Part shown: positions 37,521-48,167 of the stretch, piece by piece | How the letters are laid out: every line of letters begins with the position of its first letter | Position numbering within the stretch: the stretch's first letter is position 1 | NCBI RefSeq assembly: GCF_002994745.2 | Contig: NC_037088.1 | Coordinates: forward strand, 47,560,897-47,624,896 | Source: Rosa chinensis | Taxonomy: Eukaryota; Streptophyta; Magnoliopsida; Rosales; Rosaceae | Length of the DNA stretch: 64,000 bases | Reading direction: 5' to 3' | Made by a program: the position numbers and the translations under genes | Notes under the pieces: generated by a model | Databases searched by the model: none | The model's input: the letters and a program-made list of their open reading frames with translations, nothing else | What the model was told of the DNA's origin: nothing

Positions 37521-37800
37521 TTTGTATTCTGTTCTGTTTGGTTTTTTTTTCATGATGTCCTATTGATTTCGTGTGTTACACTCCTTTGTGTTTGTGCCTT
37601 CTGGTTTTAATGATTTCATTCTACTTAGCTATTCTCTTTTTGGAAATTGTTTGCCTTGAACGTTTTAAGCTTGCAATTCTGAGTAGGCTTTAGGGTTTAG
37701 GATGGTTGAGTGCAGTAGAAGGCTAACGATTATGTTGTGGGATTAAGTTACTGAAATATATTTATCTGTGTAATTTTCATCTCATTTTCATTCAAGGAAT

Positions 37801-38768
37801 ATGGCCTCTAATGAAATGGAAGTTGATGACAAAGCCGAATGGTCTGCTAAGAATGAAGGAAAATTCATTCGTATTTTGCATGAGCATGTGAAAAAAGGTG
37901 ACATGCAAACGTCCACTTTCAAAAAGAAAATTTGGGTGGAAATAAGTGATGAGCTATTTGCTGAAAGTACAAAAAGATATGTTGTGCCACAACTAAAGTC
38001 TAAATTCAATAGACTACGCAAAAAACACCGTGAATTTTCTGATTTGATTGAGCATACCGGATTTGGGTGGGATCCTATTGCGAACACTGTAACTGCATCA
38101 GAGGAAGTATGGGCTACATATATTAAGGTAAATTTAGTATTAAACAATGATTTAGTGTTAATCTATTGTTTGCTTATTGAGTTTTCAGTGTTTATTTTGC
38201 TATATGTAATATGCATTTTTCATTGTAGAGAGTGCCAGGAGTGAAGCCATATCGTAAGAAAGGGTTGGAACATTATGAAATTTTAGGGGAAATATTTAAC
38301 ACTACTACTGCAACGGGTCAACTACATTATGCCTCTAGCCAACTCCCTCCCAATTCAGATGAAGAGCGCGAGTTAGAGAACAAGTTTCTTAATAATGGAG
38401 TTCATATCAATCTTGATGAGGATTTCAATATTAATAATGCTCAGATTGAGACAAAAGGAAAAAGAAAGGCTATGACAGAGGCTCCAGCTTCAGAGCGTCG
38501 TACAAAGAAATGGGACAAAATGGAAGCCTACTTAGAAATTTGTGGTGAGGTGATGAAAGAAAAGCTACAACAAAGAAAAGAAAAAAATACTGAAGAGAAT
38601 AAGGAGAAGTACTCCATTGAAGAGTGTGTGCAAATTGTGGAAACATTGGGAGACATTGACCATGCCACATTAATCAAAATGATGGATAAGCTTATAATTG
38701 TTGAATGGAGGAGGCTCTTTCTTTCCATGTCAGATGAAAGAAGGAGAGCTTGGCTAGCTAATCTCTAG
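37801..38768 (+). CDS. Myb/SANT-like DNA-binding protein of Harbinger
   Basis: Two exons, 37801-38127 and 38229-38768, joined across a GT-AG intron in phase 0, give 288 residues. The N-terminal part has the Myb/SANT-like pattern: W at the WSAKNEGKFIRIL helix, then KKKIWVEISDEL, then a basic helix with LKSKFNRLRKKHREF. The middle has a basic nuclear-localisation-like run (KGKRKAM). The C-terminal part is charged and ends in a DERRRAWLANL helix. In this superfamily the Myb-like protein works with the transposase at the element ends in the nucleus. The start follows a possible 3' splice site (ttcaag at about 37791), so an upstream untranslated exon is possible. The two genes are 230 bases apart. 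Confidence 0.85.
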
Positions 38769-38997
38769 AATTGTTGTCTACATTGTGGTTGTTTTGTTAT
38801 CTTGCTTGATGTTTGTCTTCATTGCATAAATTGTCATTTTGTTTCGTATTTCATGTTTTTACCTTGGTGAACTTTTGATTCTTGTTAATGTTCGTATTCA
38901 AATAAATAATCGATGCTATTCATTGATTTTATACCTTATGTGTTATTGGATATTTTGAATTCACTATTTGTTTGAATTTTTTTAGTAGGTACTAAAG

Positions 38998-40380
38998 ATG
39001 ATTATAGACATGGAAGATAGTGACTCGGATAGTTCTTCAGAACTAGATGAAATGGCACAACACATGATCATTTGTATGAACATTTATGATTATTGGTCTT
39101 CATACATAGACAAGGTTCCTTGCCATACATCGATTCTATCTGGAGCTGAATATGTGCAAGAGTTGCTGAATGGACATCCAGATAGAATATATAACTCATT
39201 TCGCATGGATAAACATGTATTTCAAAGGTTGTGTTGCACGCTTAAGAGTTTAAAGTTATTAGAAGATGATCGACATGTAGGTGTCCAAGAAGCCGTGGCG
39301 ATTTTCTTATATATAGTATCTCATAGTGAGCGTATGAGAATGGCTGCTGAGCGCTTTCAACGATCAAAGGATACTATTCATCGACAGTTTAAGCGTGTAT
39401 TAGCAGCCTTGTGTATGTTATCACCACAGATTATACGTCCTCAAAGTGAAGGAGAAACACCTGCTGAAATTTTGAACAATCCAAAGTTTTATCCATATTT
39501 TGAGGTAAAGAATTATTATGAATGAAGTTATTTGTGTTTTATTTTGTTTTATTTGCTCCCTAATATTTATTTATTTTATGACAGAAATGTATTGGGGCAA
39601 TTGATGGAACACATGTCGCTGCATGGGCTCCGGCTCAGAAACAAACTTCATATCGTGGTAGGAAAGTTCTTGTTACCCAAAATGTCATGTGTGCATGCTC
39701 TTTTGACATGATGTTCACCTTTGTTTACACTGGATGGGAAGGGACTGCAAATGATTCTAGGATCTTTACAGATGCAGTGACCAGGCCAGAAAATAAATTC
39801 CCATTTCCAAATGAAGGTAATAAACCACGTAACTTTTTTCTTTGGCTATCTAAACTAAAAATACATATGCTTTACTTTGATTTTGACATGCACAAAATAA
39901 TTTTGAAAAAAAAAAACAGGATATTATTATGTTGTGGATGCTGGATACACAAACATGCCAGGATTCTTAGCTCCTTATCGAGGTGAGCGGTATCATTTGC
40001 GTGATTACAGAGGACCTCATCGTACACCGAGAGGCCCTAGGGAATTGTTCAACTACAGACATTCTTCATTGCGAAATGTAATTGAGCGATGTTTTGGTGT
40101 ATTGAAAGTGCGTTTTCCAATTTTAAAATATATGCCTAATTATCCTCCAAGAAGGCAACGACGTATACCAATTGCATGTTGTGTTTTACACAATTTTATT
40201 CGGAAGGAAGCTCGTCGCGATAGATTGTTTGAAGCTTTTGATGTAGAAGATATGATTTTTGAGGAGGAAAACAATACACCAACGAACTTAGATATGTCAC
40301 AAGAGAACCTTGCACAGATAACTAATGTTAGAAATGCAATTGCAGAAGACTTGTGGCAAGATTTTATCCCTCACCCTTAG
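38998..40380 (+). CDS. PIF/Harbinger DDE transposase
   Basis: Three exons, 38998-39504, 39585-39816 and 39920-40380, with GT-AG introns, give 399 residues with no stops. An N-terminal helix-turn-helix-like region (ERFQRSKDTIHRQFKRVL, residues about 120-140) precedes the nuclease core. The catalytic triad is visible: D176 in GAIDGTH, D253 in YVVDAGYTN and E302 in NVIERCFGVLK. The RNHSSLRN-like segment appears as YRHSSLRN before the glutamate. Length and motif spacing match known plant Harbinger transposases. It should cut the element ends and leave TTA duplications, which are seen. Expression is untested; AT-rich sequence precedes the start. Confidence 0.9.
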
Positions 40381-41495
40381 ATTGGTAGGTGATAATCAAT
40401 TATTAATGCAAGTTTTGTTTGGATTGTATGATTTTTTTCGACAAAGTTTGGATTGTATGATGATATGACAACTTTGTTTTGAATATCTTGAGGAATTAAT
40501 TTTAAATTAATCAGTTACTTTATTTCTTAAAGTAAATTTGTCACATTTAAAATTTCCATACCAGACGCGTTTTCTGTTTTTCATTTTTAGAAAACAATTT
40601 TGAAAATTAGCCACCGAACGCATTCTCAAATCCAGAAAATACAGAATTTAATTTCCTGTTTTTGTTCTACAAAACAGTTTTTAAAAAATTATTTTGTAAA
40701 ACGTTACAGGACGCGCCCTTAGTAATTAGAAATTTCAATTTATGAATCTGGTACAAAACTTGGTTACATTTCTTCAAAATAGAATCGTTATTTGTAATTA
40801 CCTGATACTTAGATTGCTTTAATATGTAATACCTATGATTTAGATGTTTGTTTTTGTAGTTTTAAATTATTTGTGTGACTCTATATCATAGGTTGTTTAT
40901 TCCATAACATATAGTATTGACAATTAATATAACTATCATTTAGATAATATATTTTGGATATGTGTATGTAAATCCTAATAGAGTTTTACCTTTGAATGTA
41001 AATCCTAATAGAGTTTTACCTTTGAAATAGATCTATGAAGGTAATTTGCAATTGTATAAGGAATCACAACATGCAGGGCACTAGAAGTTGGGAGATTTTT
41101 GAAGACTACATTGCAAAGTGCTAGTCGAGATGACGGATGAAGTGTTATAATGTTCTTTATATTAGGTTCAAAAATGTAAAGTTTATATTTCAATTGTAAA
41201 AACAAATTTAAAATTGTTTATTTCAATACTAGATAAACATCATTTACGGTTGTACTCATTGTCCCTATTTCAATAAACTTTTAGGTTTATTCCTTCAAAA
41301 CGAATGTGTATTTAAATTACCTTGATATTAGAAATAAATTTCTTAATATTGTAGAGTTCATTTTCAATTGTAAAACAATGAATGATAATAATGAGTTTGC
41401 TACATTATAGTGCAAAAACTCTTGCACATTCAAAATTATTCAATGTGCCAAAATTAAGGGATAATTATATATTAAACAAACTCTACAATTACACA

Positions 41496-42424
41496 TAGAG
41501 GTGGCAAACGGGCCGGCCCGGCCCGGCCCATTTTAAGCAGGCCTAGTCGTGCTTCGTGCCAGGCTTGGGCCGGCCCATTTATTATCGTGCCGGGCTCGTG
41601 CCGGCCCATTTACTTAAACATTAAGCCCGGCCCAGCCCATGGCCCGAGCCCATATTGTGGCGGGCCGTGCTCGTGCCGGGTTAATAACGGGCCGTGCTCG
41701 TGCCTACCCATTATAAAGCACGATTTTAAAATCTTAATTTGAACAAATAAAAATTAATTTTATTTAACTATTTAGAAAATTAAAATAAATTAAGTTCTAC
41801 AATGTTTTTCTTAATCTTAGCTTTTTAAGATTAGATTTCTAATAATTTTTTATATTCCACTATAAGAAAGAAAGAAAAAAAAAACTCAAAATATATTGTT
41901 TTTAGTATATTATTGTGAGATTAATCTTTATTAATATAATGAAGATTTAGTATCTATTATTATTTCCTTCAATCTATAGTTGTATTATTATGAGATTAGT
42001 CTTTATTAATAAACATATATTTAATATTTAGAAAAAATACTTATGTCAAAACAAGTAGTGTTTTGTTTCATTATTTTGACAATATAAAAGAAAGCATTGG
42101 TGGAATTGTCATGAGATTTTAAATAAAAATTGTCTCATATTCAAATCTCATCATTGTAGTTTTTTAATATTTTTTTTTTTAAAATGAAATTTTGTGTTTG
42201 TAACGGGCTGGCCCATAATATGTCGTGCTCGGGCCGTGCAGGGCCCATTACCGGCTCGGGCCGGGCCGGGCCAATGGGCCAATATTTTTAGGCCCAGCCC
42301 GACCTGTTATTCTAACGTGCTCGGGTCGTGCCGGGCCACTAACGGGCTTGGGCCGTGTCGGGCCGCTTTTAAGCTTGCCGGGCTCGTGCCGTGCTCGTGC
42401 TTAGTGGCCCGTTTGCCACCTCTA
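41496..42424. mobile_element. hAT MITE
   Basis: It has perfect inverted ends TAGAGGTGGCAAACGGGCC and a perfect 8-bp duplication, attacaca (41488-41495 and 42425-42432). The subterminal zones are dense in gggccggcccgg and cgtgctcgtgc words; the middle is AT-rich. There is no coding capacity. It lies inside the Mutator-like element and is clearly intact in structure, so probably young. Confidence 0.9.
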
Positions 42425-43058
42425 ATTACACACAACTATTATGTGGACCACCCCATAAAATCAGGCATCTATGTGTAGAAAAATGTAGGGGCGGAAAAAA
42501 AAAATATCTTAAAGCAATCAATGTACATCAAGTACATTTTACATGGGCTAATTACATTAACTCGACTATTTTAGAAAATTAATGAATATGGAATGATTGT
42601 ATAACTACATCTATTAGAACGGATATGAAAATAACATACCTTAATGAGAGGATGTTTACTCATGTCGAGATATAATAAGAATATAACATAATCTGATGAT
42701 ACGCAAACATATTTATTAAAAAATTACAAATATATAGATCTCGGAAAGAAAGAAATATAGGATAATTAAGGCAATTAATCGTTTTAAATAAGAGAAAAAT
42801 CAAGGATTAAATTGATTGTATTAAATTCTAAATATTTAAGTTCAAAAAATAGTCAATAGCTATATTTGAGGAATATTTTATTTATTCAATCAGAAGGGCA
42901 AAAATGTCAAACTAAAAAAAGTGAAAAATCTTAATTATAGATTTAAAACCTATAAGGAAGGTTCAATTATGTGAATTGGGTGTAGATTAAAAGAAAATAT
43001 AGGGATGAGTTTTTCTTAATAGGAGCTTTGTTTTTTGGGTTTTTATCTAATTTTCTCT

Positions 43059-46000
43059 AAATTAAGCTTACTTAGCTTAAAATACAAATATCTCAATAAC
43101 ACTACGAGCTGCCTCCATGTATTTGTTTTCTGTAATTAGTAAACAAGGGTTTCATGTATGGAAGAAGATGAAAAAGAAAATTGCTTTCTTCGCCGTCATC
43201 ACAATCATTTGGAAATTGCATTGTATCTGCTACTGCCACTTAATATTGACTTGGCTTGGGTGGTGATCAGTAGACTTAACGTAAAGGAGACGCAGCAATA
43301 GATACAAACAAATTAACTTAATAGATAACAAGAAACATCGGACTCAAGTATCTCTGTTTGATACTACTGCTTGAATATAAAGAAGTTATAATTTCCACGA
43401 TGCAAATGTGGCCAAGTACTGACTATTGACTTGTAGTGTTATTGAATCTTGCCTAATTAGCCGTGATCAGTTTATTTGGACAGAAATTTCTTAAAGGAAA
43501 ACCTTTTGATAAGAATTTGGAAAGTGTAGAGTGATTACGACTAGTAAAATTACCGCCAGTAATTAACAAGTTGATGAAAACACAAAACTAGAGATCTGTA
43601 GGAAACACTCTATTTTCGTTTATCAATCTATTTTTTTTTTTTTCTTTTTTCTTTTCGAAACTAAATACTCTGCATACTAGCATAGTGTCAGTGGATCTAT
43701 CACTCCATGTAAAAAAAAATTCTATCTTGAAATTGTTAGTACAGAAATACGTATTGATCTAAAAATTTCCTCTCAAACAATCCTTCATCTCCGGGATTGA
43801 ACTATTGGACTTAGAGTATCGAACACAATATAACATTATCTAGCTCTGTTTTCCAGGAAAAAAAAAAAGATCTGGGATAATAGGGATCAATTAGCTATAT
43901 AGTGGCACGATATCAAAGTTCCTAGAGCCATTGATAATTGTTTACCTTCTTACCATGTCGATGAGGCAAGATTCTAAAAGTTGATGGGTCAGATTTGCTG
44001 GTTATTCCTAAAGAAACCTTGACCGGACAAAAGGTAATTTGTTAGTGAAAATCAACTACACTACTACTAAAGGCCACCATTCAATTGTCACCCCATTCCA
44101 TCAGTTGAGTTGTAATTTGGGCTTTCGACTAACTAATTGCATGAGAATTAGAGAAGAAAGTTATTGGAATTAGGAGGACCTAAATCTGCTAAAATTGCTT
44201 TTTTCACTGCGTCACTATCACTTGGAAATTGCATCGTATCTAGTACTATTGCTGTAATACAAAACAGCAGTGCCCACATGAAATAATATTTGAACGTGAA
44301 GGAGACGCAGCAATAGACAGCCACGACCTGATAGAAAAGAAGAAAAAATGGCCCAATCTCAGTCTGCTACTACTGCTAGAATCTAAAGATGTTGTAATTT
44401 CCACAAAGAAAATATGGCCAAGTATTGACTTGACTTGGTAGTGATATTCAATCTTCCATGATAGCCATAATCAATTAGGACATAGAGCTTGTGTTCAGAA
44501 ATTGCTCACAGAGAACCTTGTGGGCTTGTGATAAGACTTCGAAAAGTTGAAAGGAGCGATTTCATTATCAAACTGAGTATATTAGAAAGTAGTAATAAAT
44601 AACATTATTTTTCACGTTGCAATCAATCAACAAATTGAATTAAATAAACAAAACAAGAGATTATGTGCGGGAAATACTATGTTTTTGTTTTTATCATTTT
44701 GTTTTAGTTCCAAAACTAAAAAGCATAGTTTGTATAGAAATTCTTTTTTATTTGATTTGATCAAACACAGACAACGGTCCGGTAACTCGGTTAATATAGT
44801 GAGGTATGCAAGGCTTCCACTTATCAAATATAATACACCAGCGTCAAGAGGAGACTGTGAATGACATTCACTCCTCTCATGCCTAAGTTAGTCAATGTAA
44901 TAATGTTGACAAAATGTCGCTAGCTAGAAATAAATGTGTAGTCTTAATGATGAGAGAGAGACCTTTTATAGGTGAGTTGAGATAAAACCTGAGCCTTGTC
45001 TTCGATGTGAGACTGATAAGCATCATTTCTGAGTAGATTGCTTTTCTGGGAGGCCATGTTCCTCATGTGCATGCGAGCGCGTCAGGGCATGGCCGGGTCT
45101 GAGACTAGTTTAGGTGAACGTCTCGCTTCCGATGTTCCCCGAGGTCACACCAGCAAGACCTTTGCATGGCCGGAGTGGTCTCCATGTCATGGCTAATTAT
45201 GCTCGGTATGGGGTCCATGTAAATTATTTGATTCAAGGCCACCATTCAATTGTCACCATGTCACGACTACAAAAGGCCACCATTCAATTGTCACCCCTTT
45301 CCATCAGTTGAGTTGTTACTTGGGATTCCGACTTACTAATTTCATGAGTTATTGGAATCAGGAGGACCTAAATCCACTGCTATTGCTTTCTTCGCCAGCG
45401 TCAGTCATTTGGAAATTGCATCGTATCTGCTACAATTACTATAATAAAAGACACCAGTGCCCACAACAATTAATATTTGAACGTCAAGGAAACGCAACAA
45501 TAGATAAGCCACGTCTTGATAGAAAACAAGAAGAATGGGGCCCAAGTATCTCAGTCGGCTACTACTGCTAGCATCTAAAGAAGTTGTAATTTCCACAAAG
45601 AAAATACGGCCTTGACTTGCCTTGGTAGTGATTTTATTTTTATTTTTTATTTTATTCCAACAGAAGACTAATTCATTGACTTGGTTGTGATATTCAATCT
45701 TCTATAATAGCCATAATCAAATAGGACATAGAGCTTGTGTTCGGAAATTGCTCACAGAGAACCTTGTGGGCTTATGATAAGATTTCAAAAAATTTTAGAG
45801 TAAAGGAGTGATCCCATTATCACCCGTGAATGACATTATTGTTTTCATAATAAAATCAGTCAACAAGTTAAAGTAAATAAACAAAACAAGAGATTATGTG
45901 TGGAAAATACTCTTTTTTTTTTTTTTCGTTTTTTAGTTCCAAAACTTTAAGCGGCATAGTCTTTTCATGTTTCCTGTAGAGTGCTCATTGTATAGGAATT

Positions 46001-46140
46001 CCTTTATTTGATTTGAACCCCTGTGCACTATAAAGTATCATTTGGAAATTTTGTTGTATCTGCTACTACAGCTAGAATTGCGAACCCATACTAGTTATTA
46101 TTTCAACAATGCAATTGTTGCCTAATATTGACTCGACTTA
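43059..46140. repeat. Tandem copies of RLP upstream DNA
   Basis: Three copies of a unit of roughly 1.0-1.2 kb can be anchored at ggaaattgca (43209, 44231 and 45411). They share segments on WRKY-like ttgact motifs, gacatagagcttgtgttc and cttgtgggctt. The single copy at 18650-19420 upstream of unit C is related. No gene is seen; T-runs occur near 43630 and 45912. Confidence 0.65.
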
Positions 46141-46728
46141 AATAGCACATGATAGAAATACTCTGTTTTCCCTTATCACTTTGTTTTTTTTTTGTTTTTT
46201 GTTTTTTTTTTTTAAATAAACATCATCATAGAGATTTCCATTAAGGGTCTTTTCCCCTATACCCAAAAAGCCTTGGTATTTTTCCCAACTGCCCAACACT
46301 TTGGTTTTACACTGTTGTTGATAGACAAAGACTAACAGGGACGGTTTTAACAAACAAATGCCTTTTGTATCCTATGTTGACCTTTGGATTCTTCTACAGT
46401 TCTATTCAACAAAAAGGAGCAGTATTTAAAACGTCAAAACGAAAACAAGACTAGCCTTCAACATGCCACATTTCGCCTAACGACTCCTTGTCTAAACGGC
46501 TACTCACAGGACGGAATCACTGCTGCTTGTCCTAATTTTTTCTGTTTTAAAATTGATTCTTTCAGATGAACAGTAAAGTTTTAGAACCTTGGATTTCCAT
46601 GGGATGCATGCATTTAAATAGTAAACTTAAATAGTAAACTATGAATGACAATTATCATGATAGAAATGAACTGATAAAAACTGATAATAACTATATTGAT
46701 TAAAGAAGTGGGGGAATAACCATTTGAA

Positions 46729-46734
46729 TTTATT
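46729..46734 (-). terminator. Viral polyadenylation signal candidate
   Basis: AATAAA on the minus strand, about 290 bases after the TATA box. Caulimovirid pregenomic RNAs end shortly after their own promoter, so the position is reasonable. Confidence 0.4.
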
Positions 46735-47015
46735 CAAATATACATACAATTTAAAACATTCAGAGCCTCATTCTCAAGTAAACAGCAAAAGCTGTTTAAC
46801 TATTCATAAGAATGAGAACAGGTACTTACTTGATGAAAGCACACTACTTCACACCTAGACAGGAAGGGAAGCACACTGCTATACTACTTGAGAGAAGACT
46901 CTTCTGCTCAATTCTAACTGATTTTTTCTGTTTCGAATTTAGAACTGCTTTGTCCTACTTCGAATATCTAACTGATATCGAAGTCTTCGAATGCCTTCTA
47001 AGAGAAGCTAAAGCT

Positions 47016-47025
47016 CCTTATATAG
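47016..47025 (-). promoter_or_regulatory. Viral pregenomic promoter TATA box
   Basis: On the minus strand ccctatataaggagc, very like TATA boxes of caulimovirid pregenomic promoters. Upstream (47160-47215) lie repeated cttttcaaaaagaga words. Placement after the last ORF fits viral genome order. Confidence 0.65.
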
Positions 47026-47258
47026 GGAGCGGAACTCAAATTACAATTCAAAACACAAAAATGTACAGAACAACTCTGTGACTCCTGCTTTTCTGAGTGC
47101 TTCTGTTGGTGGAGGTCGGATAAGGAAAAGCAAAAGTGGTTTGGGTGAAATGTTTTTCACTATCTCTTTTTGAAAAGCAAAAGTCTCTTTTTGAAAAAGA
47201 GAATAGTTGCCTTTTGTCTTGGTACTGTTTTCTTTCACCCGTGGTTTCACCCGTGATG

Positions 47259-48167
47259 CTACATATTCTCATCTGTTTCTGAATTGTGGCCAAAGATAAA
47301 GGAGTTGTTGTCTGCCTGAGCCATGCGAGTTGTTGTAGCATTGTCCTCGACGACATTATCGACATACATTTTGTAGTGGTTGTCATTTTCAAGTCTTTCC
47401 ACCCATTGCATGCATGCCATTGTCGAGTCTATCTCTTTTCTGGTGAGAGATAGAAATAGGTCGCTGCTGACTACGTTAGGATGATCGTAAGCAGTGATTA
47501 TAGTTTTCTCTCCTGCTGCCAGGAAGGTATTGTTGACATCTTCAGAGATGATCTTCTTAATGTATTCCAGGGCCATGGCCTTCATCTAGGGGATGCTTGA
47601 ATTTGGTTGACCATTGTACCCAACACAGGCAGGTTGTAGATATTTCCTTTGGATAATTCTCACATAATGATATGGAAAAATATACTCAACCTCACCGTTT
47701 GCCTTCTGGATCCATTCTGGAGGAGTGGATCTGAACTTCAGACGAAGCATACAGTCATTCTTTATGATGTTTTTGACTGTGTTGACAATAATAGGCGGCA
47801 AACCTTTCAGATCATCATTTGTTTTAGTCCACAGATTATGGACAAAACCGTTTTCAACAAGCCAAAGCTTGTGTTCTTGGGGATGTTCACTCTGAACATT
47901 TACCAGGTATCTCCCAACATATGGTCCTGCGATGATGAAAAGGGTTGGAGGAACTCGGTCTTCTGAATTGTGACTTCCTATCAGACTATGAAATTCATGC
48001 CAGTCTGATTCATTGAGTGCCATGATAGGGACCCTAGCACTTTCTGGACTTTCAAGGAAGTGAATCTTCTCTTTTCTTACAGCACTCTGCTGTGTATGAA
48101 GCTCTTCACCCTGTGGTCTACCATTTTCATAGAGTTCTTCAGCTAATGCAAAGAGAGCTGGGAACAT
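47259..48167 (-). pseudogene. Viral 3' ORF, interrupted
   Basis: It starts at an ATG 29 bases inside the end of the polyprotein, in a different frame. It runs 193 codons to a TAG at 47586-47588, then continues in the same frame for 108 codons from an ATG directly after the stop. It has motifs such as FIIAGPYVGRYLVNV and LWLVENGFVHNLW, and no clear enzyme signature. In caulimovirids a 3' ORF may encode a translational transactivator/inclusion protein or be of unknown role; the first is a guess. Whether the TAG is a break or a genuine boundary between two ORFs cannot be told from one copy. Confidence 0.55.

Larger units (their letters stand above)
35347..40718 (+). mobile_element. Autonomous PIF/Harbinger transposon
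   Basis: The terminal inverted repeats are GGGCACGTCCTGTA on the left and GGGCGCGTCCTGTA on the reverse of the right. A TTA target duplication lies at 35344-35346 and 40719-40721. It encodes a Myb/SANT-like protein and a DDE transposase on the same strand with intact introns and catalytic residues, the standard two-gene layout of this superfamily. Preserved frames and a good target duplication suggest recent activity. Confidence 0.9.
34756..43058. mobile_element. Mutator-like element carrying nested transposons
   Basis: An 8-bp duplication, aaattaag, lies at 34748-34755 and 43059-43066 (8 of 9 if one base is added). The left end (gggaatttgattctacaccc, with aaactcatcc about 50 bases in) pairs with the reverse complement of the right end, which also carries acccaaa, aaactcatccc and ctacaccca in the same order. 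This gives degenerate inverted repeats of roughly 100 bp. Removing the nested Harbinger and hAT elements leaves about 2.0 kb with no transposase. It sits in the conserved upstream DNA of the large RLP. Confidence 0.65.
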
